This document shows, piece after piece, positions 35,601 through 42,432 of a stretch of 64,000 nt of DNA. The first letter of the stretch is position 1. Every line of letters begins with the position of its first letter. This DNA comes from Armatimonadota bacterium (GTDB lineage Bacteria; Armatimonadota; JAAZEB01). Location of the stretch: contig JAAZEM010000188.1 of NCBI GenBank assembly GCA_012512265.1, positions 1 to 64,000 on the forward strand, written 5' to 3'. Below the pieces are notes generated by a model that was not told where the DNA came from, made no database searches, and saw only the letters and a list, made by a program, of their open reading frames with translations. Both the position numbers and the translations under genes were made by a program.

Positions 35601-35886
35601 ATCCCTCTCTCCTAATGCCAATGATGATGGCAAGCTCGCCCGGCGCCCGCGTGCCGAACATGGTCCATGACGCCAAACCAAGCGGGCAACGAGACCGAGC
35701 TATCGCATCTGCAAGGGGCTGCGCCGTTTGCCACTCGATAGGGAGCAGCCCTTCTGCCTACCTGCAACCGGTAGGAGCAGGAACCGGGCGACATGCCCAC
35801 GGAAGATGCTGCGCCCGTATGGATCAACTACCACGCAGCCACCGGAACTCCTGCCGACAGAAGCGCACTGCTGGCGCGGCGGGGGC

Positions 35887-36858
35887 TCACGCCGCCCCGG
35901 CGGCGTCCGGAGGCGTGCCATACCATCCGTACTTCTGCCGCATCTCGAGCACCAGCAGGTAGCGCTCCAGGGGAAGGCCTTTGAAGGCGACATTGCTCGT
36001 GCTGTAGATGTAACCGCCGCCCGGCATGCCGTGCTCCAGGGCGTATCTGCAGTTCGCGATGATCTCCTCCTCGGTGCCGGTTTGCAGGAGTCCACACTGC
36101 ACCCCGCCAATGAGGCAGACCTCCTTGCCGATCTTCTCCTTGATCACGCGCAGGTCCATCTCCGCGGCCTGGGTGTCGATGGAGTGAATGGCGTGGGGCC
36201 GACACGAAACGAGCTGGTCGAGGATCGGCATGATGTTGCCATCGGTGTGCTTGATCACATAGGCGCCCATCTCCCGGTAGCCCGCCACCAGACGGGCCAG
36301 GAAGGGAGTGACGAACTCGGAGAACATCCGCGGCGAGAGGAACGGGCCGGAGTTGAGGCAGTAATCGGCGCAGAGCGCGAAGCCATCGATGCCGCCATCC
36401 ACCAGGCGGCGGCCACGCTCCAGGGCGGCAGTGACGCGCTCATCAGCCACCCGCTTCGCTTCATCCGGTTTCTCGGCGAACCAGAGGGCATATTCCACCA
36501 TGTGATTGCCGTCAGGAATGGCATAGGTGGCATCGCCATGCACGATCACCAGGAAGCGGTCGCCCGAGAGCTCTTTGATCAGGCGCGCCGTCTCGATGTG
36601 GCCCTCCACGTCTGGCGAGCAGGTGTCCATGAGGATGCAGTAATCGAGACGCTCGCCGACCTCCACGAGGAGTTCAGCGTTCTCGTGGAGCATCCGGTCG
36701 CGCTCGGCGCGCGTCACGCCCCGCCAGGCATTGCCCTTGTGATACTCCTTCCCCAGGAGCTCCTGGGTGAGCTGAAACTCCAGCTCAAAGGTGGGTACCA
36801 GCCCCTCGGGGGGCTCGCGCAACTCCAGCGCGGCAATTGCTCTCTCTTTCGGCTTCAT
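35887..36858 (-). CDS. Uroporphyrinogen-decarboxylase-like protein (URO-D superfamily)
   Basis: A 323-residue protein with a URO-D-type TIM barrel (about 10-310): YCILMDTCSPDVEGH, GFALCADYCLNSGPF, YVIKHTDGNIMPI and CLIGGVQCGLL. The His in KHTDGN is typical of the methyltransferase and cobamide-linked branch, not of haem HemE, whose N-terminal signature is missing. Many bacteria that degrade plant or marine glycans carry such proteins near sugar genes, function unclear. ATG 36858 is chosen; a GTG nearby (36876) and ATG 36885 are alternatives. It is divergent from the GH36-like gene. Confidence 0.75.
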   Translation of the reverse strand: MKPKERAIAALELREPPEGLVPTFELEFQLTQELLGKEYHKGNAWRGVTRAERDRMLHENAELLVEVGERLDYCILMDTCSPDVEGHIETARLIKELSGDRFLVIVHGDATYAIPDGNHMVEYALWFAEKPDEAKRVADERVTAALERGRRLVDGGIDGFALCADYCLNSGPFLSPRMFSEFVTPFLARLVAGYREMGAYVIKHTDGNIMPILDQLVSCRPHAIHSIDTQAAEMDLRVIKEKIGKEVCLIGGVQCGLLQTGTEEEIIANCRYALEHGMPGGGYIYSTSNVAFKGLPLERYLLVLEMRQKYGWYGTPPDAAGAA

Positions 36859-37069
36859 CGCTTTCTCGCTCTCCACGCGCCCCACGGCGCTGGCGGCTCC
36901 TCGATACCGTGCATGGATGCCCGCCCATACTCTGGCTCGAGCCTCTTCACGCTGCCAATGGAATAGGCCCTGCCTAGAAGTTCAGGATAGAGCGCGGAGA
37001 TCCTGGGAGTCTGCGCTTCCCGCGTCGCAGCGGGAAGGGGTGGCGCGGCCCGGGGCGAATCCCTCCGAT
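36859..37069. other. Divergent intergenic region with a hairpin
   Basis: Between the UroD-like and GH36-like genes. CTTCCCGC / GCGGGAAG (37016-37037, loop GTCGCA) forms a perfect 8-bp stem some 30 bp before the GH36-like ATG. No consensus promoter is visible on either strand. Confidence 0.4.
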
Positions 37070-39127
37070 ATGACACTCACCACGCTCTCACCACGGCCGG
37101 GCTCGGTGGCCTTCGGCCGATGTACCGTCGAATGGACCGGAGAGGAGCTGGCGCTCGCCAACACCCGGATCGAGCGGCGATGGCGGGTGGCCAATGGGCT
37201 CCTCTATCCGCTCTCCCTGAAGGATCGGGCTTCCGGTCGGGAATGGCTGGCGCGCCCTGCGGAGCAGCCGGCGCCTTGCCCGGAGGTGCCGCTCCCGGAG
37301 GAGCCGCGCGCGATCCGCGTGATGGCCGGCCATGGCGTCTTTGGCCCGACCGAGGCGCCCGCGCTCCGGGTGGAGGTCGTCTCCACCGGCCCCACGCTTG
37401 CGTTATGCACCTGCCTCCAGCTGTTCGACGACGCGCCCGGCATCCAGGTCCAGCTCCACGCGGAACCGGTCGAGGCTCCCGCCGGAGAGGCGCGCTCTGG
37501 CACCGCCTCGGGCGAGGATGCGGCACCGACAGGGATCGAGGGCCCGGCACACGAGGCGGGCACGCCCGCCGGTCCGGTGGATCTCCTGGAACAACTCGCG
37601 CTCTCGCCGGCGCACTTGCGCCTCACTCAGGTGACGCTTCTGGATCAGACCGATATCCGAAACGAGCTCCTCTTCGAGAGTGAGTGGCTGCTCCACCCGA
37701 ACGAGCTCCGGCTGGAGCTGAGCGGGAATCTCTTCGCCATCGAGGAGCTTTTCTCGGGCGATGGCCTGCTCTTCTTGAAGCAGGCTCCTCTGCCACATGC
37801 CCGTCCAGTGCAAGCGGGGCCCGATCTGCGCGTCAACGGTGCCAGCCGCGTCTTCCACTTCCTCGGGCACGGGGCCGGATCCGGTGGCGGCCAGGGCTAT
37901 CCCTACGTCATCCTGGTCTATCGGGGTGGTGCCTCCGGGCGGACGGAGGCGCTGCAGGCCTATCAACGCCAGATCCGCGCCTTCAACCCCGCGCGCGATG
38001 GTCTGCTGCTGAGCAACACCTGGGGCGACCGCTCGCAAGACTCGCGCGTCTGCGAGGAGTTCATGCGCCAGGAAGTGAACGCGGCGGCATCTCTCGGCGT
38101 GGATGTCATTCAGATCGATGATGGCTGGCAAAAGGGCCGGACGTCCAACTCCGCGCAGGCGGGTGGGGTGTGGGGTGGCTTCTGGGCGGCAGACCCGGAG
38201 TTTTGGGCGCCGCACGCAGAGCGCTTCCCGAACGGCCTGGAGCCGATCATCGCCGAGGCCCGGGAACGGGGGATGCAGTTCGGGCTCTGGTACGCGCCGG
38301 ATCCCGCGGATGACTACGCCAACTGGGAGCGGGATGCCGCGCGCGTTCTGGAGCTGCACCGGGCGCATGGGATACGCACCTTCAAGATTGACGGCGTGAG
38401 GATGGAGAGTAAGGCCGCGGAGACCAACCTGCGCCGCTTCTTCGACCGCGTGCTGGAGGAGACGCGTGGCGAAGTGGTCTTTGACCTGGATGTCACCGCC
38501 GCGGTCCGGCCTGGCTACTGGGGGATGATGCACGTGGGGCCGCTCTTCATCGAGAATCGCTACACGGAGTGGCGTCGCTACTGGCCCCACCAGACGCTGC
38601 GCAACCTCTGGAAGCTGGCGCGCTATGTGGACCCGCTGCGCCTGCGCATGGAGTTCCTCAACCACACGCGGAACACGCATCTCTATGGAGATGACCCGCT
38701 GGCGCCTGCGTCGTACTCGCCCGCATATCTCTTCGCCATCACCCTCTTCGCGAACCCGCTCGGGTGGTTCGAGGTCTCCAACCTGCCGGCGGCCTATGTT
38801 GAAGAGGTGGCGGAGCTGGTGAAGGTGTGGAAGGCGCATCGCGAGCGCCTCTTCCAGGGGTATATCCATCCGATCGGCGAGACCCCCGATGGCACGTCGT
38901 GGACCGGCTTCCTCTCCGTGGGCGAGGACAGGCATGAGGGCTACCTGATCCTCTTCCGCGAGGTGAACGACCGTCCGAGCTACTCGCTCGCGTTGCCGAT
39001 GCTCCAGGCCGGAGAGTATGCCGTCGAGTGCCTGGCGGGGCAGGGGAGTGCTGTCGTCCATGCTGGCCGGGTGGAGGCAGAGATTCCGAACGCGCGGGGC
39101 TTTCTCTTCGCGCGGCTGTACCAGTAG
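37070..39127 (+). CDS. GH36-like alpha-galactosidase family protein
   Basis: A 685-residue cytoplasmic or periplasmic protein with no clear signal peptide. An N-terminal beta-supersandwich (to about 310) precedes a TIM barrel with GH36/GH31-clan motifs: VIQIDDGWQ (about 346), RGMQFGLWYAPDP, and FKIDGV with the likely nucleophile Asp, then DLDVTAAVRPGYW. A C-terminal beta-domain ends the protein. The enzyme probably removes alpha-galactosyl or related residues. ATG 37070 has a poor ribosome binding site; GTG 37040 and frame upstream to 36791 remain open, so the start is uncertain. It is divergent from the UroD-like gene. Confidence 0.75.
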   Translation: MTLTTLSPRPGSVAFGRCTVEWTGEELALANTRIERRWRVANGLLYPLSLKDRASGREWLARPAEQPAPCPEVPLPEEPRAIRVMAGHGVFGPTEAPALRVEVVSTGPTLALCTCLQLFDDAPGIQVQLHAEPVEAPAGEARSGTASGEDAAPTGIEGPAHEAGTPAGPVDLLEQLALSPAHLRLTQVTLLDQTDIRNELLFESEWLLHPNELRLELSGNLFAIEELFSGDGLLFLKQAPLPHARPVQAGPDLRVNGASRVFHFLGHGAGSGGGQGYPYVILVYRGGASGRTEALQAYQRQIRAFNPARDGLLLSNTWGDRSQDSRVCEEFMRQEVNAAASLGVDVIQIDDGWQKGRTSNSAQAGGVWGGFWAADPEFWAPHAERFPNGLEPIIAEARERGMQFGLWYAPDPADDYANWERDAARVLELHRAHGIRTFKIDGVRMESKAAETNLRRFFDRVLEETRGEVVFDLDVTAAVRPGYWGMMHVGPLFIENRYTEWRRYWPHQTLRNLWKLARYVDPLRLRMEFLNHTRNTHLYGDDPLAPASYSPAYLFAITLFANPLGWFEVSNLPAAYVEEVAELVKVWKAHRERLFQGYIHPIGETPDGTSWTGFLSVGEDRHEGYLILFREVNDRPSYSLALPMLQAGEYAVECLAGQGSAVVHAGRVEAEIPNARGFLFARLYQ

Positions 39128-39208
39128 CGGTGGAAAGACAGCCCCGACCGGGCGAACGCGGAATCCCGGGTGCCGGGGAGTATCCGGGCATGGGAGCCGT
39201 GAGAGAGG

Positions 39209-41170
39209 ATGGGACGGATGTTTCGCGCCAGGTTACCACTTTACCAGGTGTTCTGCCTGGGTCTGATGGTGATGCTTTGGTCCCCGCGGGTATGGGCCGG
39301 ACAGGCGCAGCCGGACAAAATCGCGCTTTCAGAGAGCTTCGAGGGCGAGCTCCCAGACTTCCACACGTACCAGGCCACTTACGCCGCGGATGAGATGCGC
39401 GCGCGCACCGGCAAGCGCTCCTTGCGGGTGATGCCTACGGGCGGATCTGGCGGCGCCTACTTCAAGCTCCAGGGCCTGATTGATCCCACCCGCGACTATG
39501 AGTTCTCGGTGTGGGTCCACGCGGAGAGCGCGCACGCCGCGAGCCTCTACATCTCGGCGAGCGACGGCAAAACCCGGCACACCAAGGGCCGGGCCCGGCG
39601 AGAAGCGAAGCAGGGCGACTGGGTGAGGCTGGTCGGCCATGTGCGCGCGAAGGAGTGGCGCGAGACCGACCAGGAGATCATGCTCGCGATGACCGGGAGC
39701 CAGGAGATCTGGGTCGATGACGTCACCCTCCTGGCGACCACGGTGCCGGACCCGCCGTCACAGGTCTACCCGGAAGTCGAGCGGCGGCTGCGGGCGGAGG
39801 CCGACAAGCGTCCCATCCGGCTGGCTCGTGGCAAGCGAATTGTGGCGCGTGCATCGAACGGGGCGTTCGCGTCCGATTCCGCGGTGATGGAGGCGCGCGC
39901 GGTTCAATCCGACACGCTGCAGATCACGCCGAATGGCCTTCTCACCTTCGCGATTGACGCGGACGAGCCGCTCTACGTCACCGGGTCGCTCCTTCTCACA
40001 CCAGATAGCGATCTCCGCCCCGGCTTGCGAGTCACGGTGCTCTGCAACACCACGGTGGTTGCCGCGCCGATGGTCGAGGCCGAGGCATGGGAGGGAGTCG
40101 GGAATCCGCTCACCGGGCCGGCGCCGGAGATCACCGGCACGCGGCCTCCCGACCGCGTGCCCCTGGTGGAGTGGCGGCTTCCCAAGGGGAGAAGCTACCT
40201 CACTCTGGCCGGACCGCACTTCCGGCCCGGGGGCACCTTCCGCGAGCTGGAGCTGCGCGCGCTAGAGCGGAAAGCGGACGCGCCCTCCTACCAGTTCGCG
40301 CTGTTCTCGGACACGCACCTGTCGACGGCGAGCCCCGGCGAGTGGATGAACGTCAAGATGGGGAATGCGACGGCCCCTGAGCTCGCCACCACCCTCCAAT
40401 CGCTCGCGAAGGAGGGGATCGACTTCGCGGTCCTGGCCGGCGACATGACGGACCGGGGCACGCGCGAGGATGTTCAGGTGCTCGCTGGCGTCCTCGAAAA
40501 AGCACCCTTGCCGGTGGCCGGCTGCATCGGCAACCACGACGCCTACCACTCCTCTTCGCGCCCGGATCTGCTGGAGCTCTGCGGGCGGCTCTTCCCGGGC
40601 GGCAGAACCGACTACGTGATCCAGAAGCCGCCCCTGCGCTTCATCGTTCTGGATGCCTCGTACTGGCGAACGCCGGAAGGCGACTTCGTGGATCGCTACG
40701 ATGCGAAAAACGCGCGCGGCATCGGCCTGCGCCCCGCTCAGGTCGAGTGGCTGCGGAAGACGCTGACCGAGGATACGCGCACGCCCACCGTGGTGATCTG
40801 GCATTACGCGTTCACCAACCGGCGCGGGAACTCGTCGTGCGGCTACAAGTTGCCCGGCGCGATCTGCCTGAGCAGCCAGGATGTGCTTGGAATCCTCGAA
40901 GCTGCTCCCAACGTGGTCGCCACGCTCTGTGGGCACGCGCACTGGAACGAGGTCAACCGCGTCGGGCGGGTCACCCATCTCCAGAACCCCTCTTTTGCCG
41001 AATGGCCGAACGCGTTCCGCGTGGTCCGCGTTTACCCGGATCGATTGGAGTGGGAGGTGCGGCAGCCGGGCAATCGCGGCTTCATTCGCGAGTCGTTCCT
41101 GGCGCATAAGGCGCTCTCGTGGATGCTCTCGACCGGCGAGGGCGACCTGGCCGGAGAAGTGCGCTTCTGA
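39209..41170 (+). CDS. Exported calcineurin-like metallophosphoesterase with N-terminal CBM-like domain
   Basis: A 653-residue protein with a signal peptide (VFCLGLMVMLWSPRVWA). Residues about 40-190 form a jelly-roll, CBM-like module (ESFEGELPDF, DYEFSVWVHAES). The phosphoesterase domain (about 365-600) has the full metal set: FSDTHLS, LAGDMTDRG, GNHDAYH, VIWHYAF and CGHAHW. Dinuclear-metal phosphodiesterase or nuclease activity is the family norm. An ATG at 39218 with GAGAGAGG 9 nt upstream is an alternative, perhaps better, start. The CBM-like domain suggests work at a polysaccharide or glycolipid surface. Confidence 0.8.
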   Translation: MGRMFRARLPLYQVFCLGLMVMLWSPRVWAGQAQPDKIALSESFEGELPDFHTYQATYAADEMRARTGKRSLRVMPTGGSGGAYFKLQGLIDPTRDYEFSVWVHAESAHAASLYISASDGKTRHTKGRARREAKQGDWVRLVGHVRAKEWRETDQEIMLAMTGSQEIWVDDVTLLATTVPDPPSQVYPEVERRLRAEADKRPIRLARGKRIVARASNGAFASDSAVMEARAVQSDTLQITPNGLLTFAIDADEPLYVTGSLLLTPDSDLRPGLRVTVLCNTTVVAAPMVEAEAWEGVGNPLTGPAPEITGTRPPDRVPLVEWRLPKGRSYLTLAGPHFRPGGTFRELELRALERKADAPSYQFALFSDTHLSTASPGEWMNVKMGNATAPELATTLQSLAKEGIDFAVLAGDMTDRGTREDVQVLAGVLEKAPLPVAGCIGNHDAYHSSSRPDLLELCGRLFPGGRTDYVIQKPPLRFIVLDASYWRTPEGDFVDRYDAKNARGIGLRPAQVEWLRKTLTEDTRTPTVVIWHYAFTNRRGNSSCGYKLPGAICLSSQDVLGILEAAPNVVATLCGHAHWNEVNRVGRVTHLQNPSFAEWPNAFRVVRVYPDRLEWEVRQPGNRGFIRESFLAHKALSWMLSTGEGDLAGEVRF

Positions 41171-41221
41171 ACCACGGGCTGTGTGCGGATGGCAGCCACG
41201 TGCTTAGCGCGTGAAACTTCC

Positions 41222-41250
41222 TTGACACCAAAGGGGTCTTAGGGTATAGT
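41222..41250 (+). promoter_or_regulatory. Strong promoter of a small RNA candidate
   Basis: TTGACA (41222-41227, perfect) and TATAGT (41245-41250, one mismatch) are 17 bp apart. No start codon with a ribosome binding site lies in the 185 bp that follow before a strong terminator, so the promoter seems to drive a non-coding transcript. Confidence 0.8.
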
Positions 41251-41257
41251 AGATTTC

Positions 41258-41442
41258 ATGGAGTGGGCGCCGGCCCGCGAGGCTGCAAGGCAGATCGGCC
41301 GGGCCGCCCCAAGGCGATGAACGCGGATGGATGGGAGGCTGTGAGGCGAGAGCGCTTGCGGAGGCCGCAGGAGGACTTCTTTCCCTCACATGCTGTCCCG
41401 ATCCAGTGAGGGAGCTCTGGGTTAGACCGGGCTCCCTTTTTT
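41258..41442 (+). ncRNA. Structured RNA candidate, about 185 nt
   Basis: Bounded by a near-consensus promoter and a T6 intrinsic terminator. Three hairpins can be drawn. The first joins GGGCG-CCGGCC to GGCCGG-GC-CGCCC (41265-41315). The second is a long imperfect stem from GGATGGG...GTGAGG (about 41328-41345) to CCTCAC...TCCCGATCC (about 41384-41404), with an inner TGCGG/CCGCA hairpin. The third is the terminator. No known riboswitch core (T-box, B12 box, TPP, SAM, FMN, glycine) is recognisable. It could be a trans-acting sRNA or an attenuating leader of the 164-residue protein gene 160 bp downstream. Length resembles 6S RNA, but the fold does not clearly fit. Confidence 0.55.
41410..41442 (+). 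terminator. Intrinsic terminator of the RNA candidate
   Basis: GGGAGC (41410-41415) and GCTCCC (41431-41436) pair, with a small GGT/ACC stem inside, and TTTTTT follows directly (41437-41442). One of only two classical T-tract terminators in the plus strand of this window. Confidence 0.85.
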
Positions 41443-41601
41443 GTCGGTTGGGAGAGAGCCTTCCAGGAAGGTTCTGAGCGCCCTGCCGGCTCATTCTCAG
41501 TGAACTGACAGAGCGCGAGCAGGCGTAGGATGAGGCATCCGGTGGGAGGATTCCTGCAATCCGTGCCGGGTGCGGCATCTCGTGACGGGAAGGAGACGAG
41601 G

Positions 41602-42096
41602 ATGGAACTGAGACGCTTGACTTTGGCGGAGCTGTCGCAGTATCTGGAGGGCCGAACCCCGGGCCTGCAAGACCTCGAACCGGCGGATCGCGACTCGGTA
41701 GTGCGCATGGCGCGCCGGCTCGCCGAGCAAGGCATCGCATCCCGCTTTATCCTTTCGGCTGTCCGTGACACCGTCGACCTGATGCGCGCCCCCGAGGTGC
41801 CGCCCGATCTGGAGCGGCCCGCCTCTGTGGAACTCCCTCCGGCCGACGACCGGCAGCAGGCTGCGCGCCGGTTGAAGAGCTATACCCAGGCCACCCTCCG
41901 CGAGGCCCGCGCCGCCCGGCGCAGCAACGAGATCCGCCACATGCGCGGCGTGCTCCGGGGCATCGACCGCGGTCACCTGCGCGAGACGCTCGGTGACGAG
42001 GGTGAGAGCCTCTGCCGCGAGATCGACACGGTTCTATCGCGTCTGTCCCTCCCTGTGCGTCGCGGCCGGCCGCGCTCCCAACGGATCGCGGCGTAA
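41602..42096 (+). CDS. Small helical protein of unknown function
   Basis: A 164-residue, highly charged, Arg/Glu/Leu-rich protein predicted mostly helical. It begins MELRRLTLAELSQYLEGRTP and has a basic C-terminal tail (PVRRGRPRSQRIAA) that could touch nucleic acid. No family recognised. ATG 41602 follows AAGGAGACGAGG; the frame is open to 41530 but lacks a ribosome binding site there. It lies downstream of the RNA candidate and ends in a perfect 15-bp hairpin, so it may be a separate unit or regulated by terminator read-through. Confidence 0.6.
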   Translation: MELRRLTLAELSQYLEGRTPGLQDLEPADRDSVVRMARRLAEQGIASRFILSAVRDTVDLMRAPEVPPDLERPASVELPPADDRQQAARRLKSYTQATLREARAARRSNEIRHMRGVLRGIDRGHLRETLGDEGESLCREIDTVLSRLSLPVRRGRPRSQRIAA

Positions 42097-42123
42097 GCCG
42101 TTCTGAACGCTTTTCAGAAACCT

Positions 42124-42160
42124 CGGTCAGGTGGCTCGGGCTGATCGAGCCACCTGACCG
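42124..42160 (+). terminator. Perfect 15-bp hairpin
   Basis: CGGTCAGGTGGCTCG and its exact complement surround a 7-nt loop (GGCTGAT), 28 bp after the stop of the small helical protein. No T run follows (GGTCTAG). Probably a terminator of the T-less kind seen elsewhere in the window. Confidence 0.55.
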
Positions 42161-42432
42161 GGTCTAGCGACGCCCTGGCCGTGGGGAGATCCGCCTCAGA
42201 CGCCTGGCTTGCTCGGGCCAATGCCCGGATTCCCCGCAGCGGAGATCGGGAGCAACGCTGCCCTCTCGCGCGGGCAGCGAAGGTGTCCTCTTCAAGCGCT
42301 TCGCACGAACTCAAAGCAGGTGCCTCGGCATCGGGAGCCGAACTCTACTCCGGTGGGATTGTGTTGGCGTGCCTGGCACACCTGCTCGGTGGTGGGCGGC
42401 GCGCGATTTTGTAAGATTCAGGGGAGATTGCC
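42161..42432. other. Intergenic stretch, no gene seen
   Basis: 272 bp with several short inverted repeats (for instance GTGCCTGGCAC near 42369-42379) but no coding frame with a ribosome binding site. GGGGAG near its end serves the fused dehydrogenase gene. No consensus promoter found. Confidence 0.4.

Noticed and set aside
35887..36858. Haem biosynthesis gene hemE
   Set aside because: The HemE N-terminal substrate signature is missing and no other haem gene is near; the motifs fit the broader URO-D superfamily.
41258..41442. 6S RNA, SRP RNA or T-box as identity of the RNA candidate
   Set aside because: Length fits 6S, but the ends do not pair into one long rod; the SRP GGAAGGAAGCAGC loop and the T-box TGGNACCGCG are absent.
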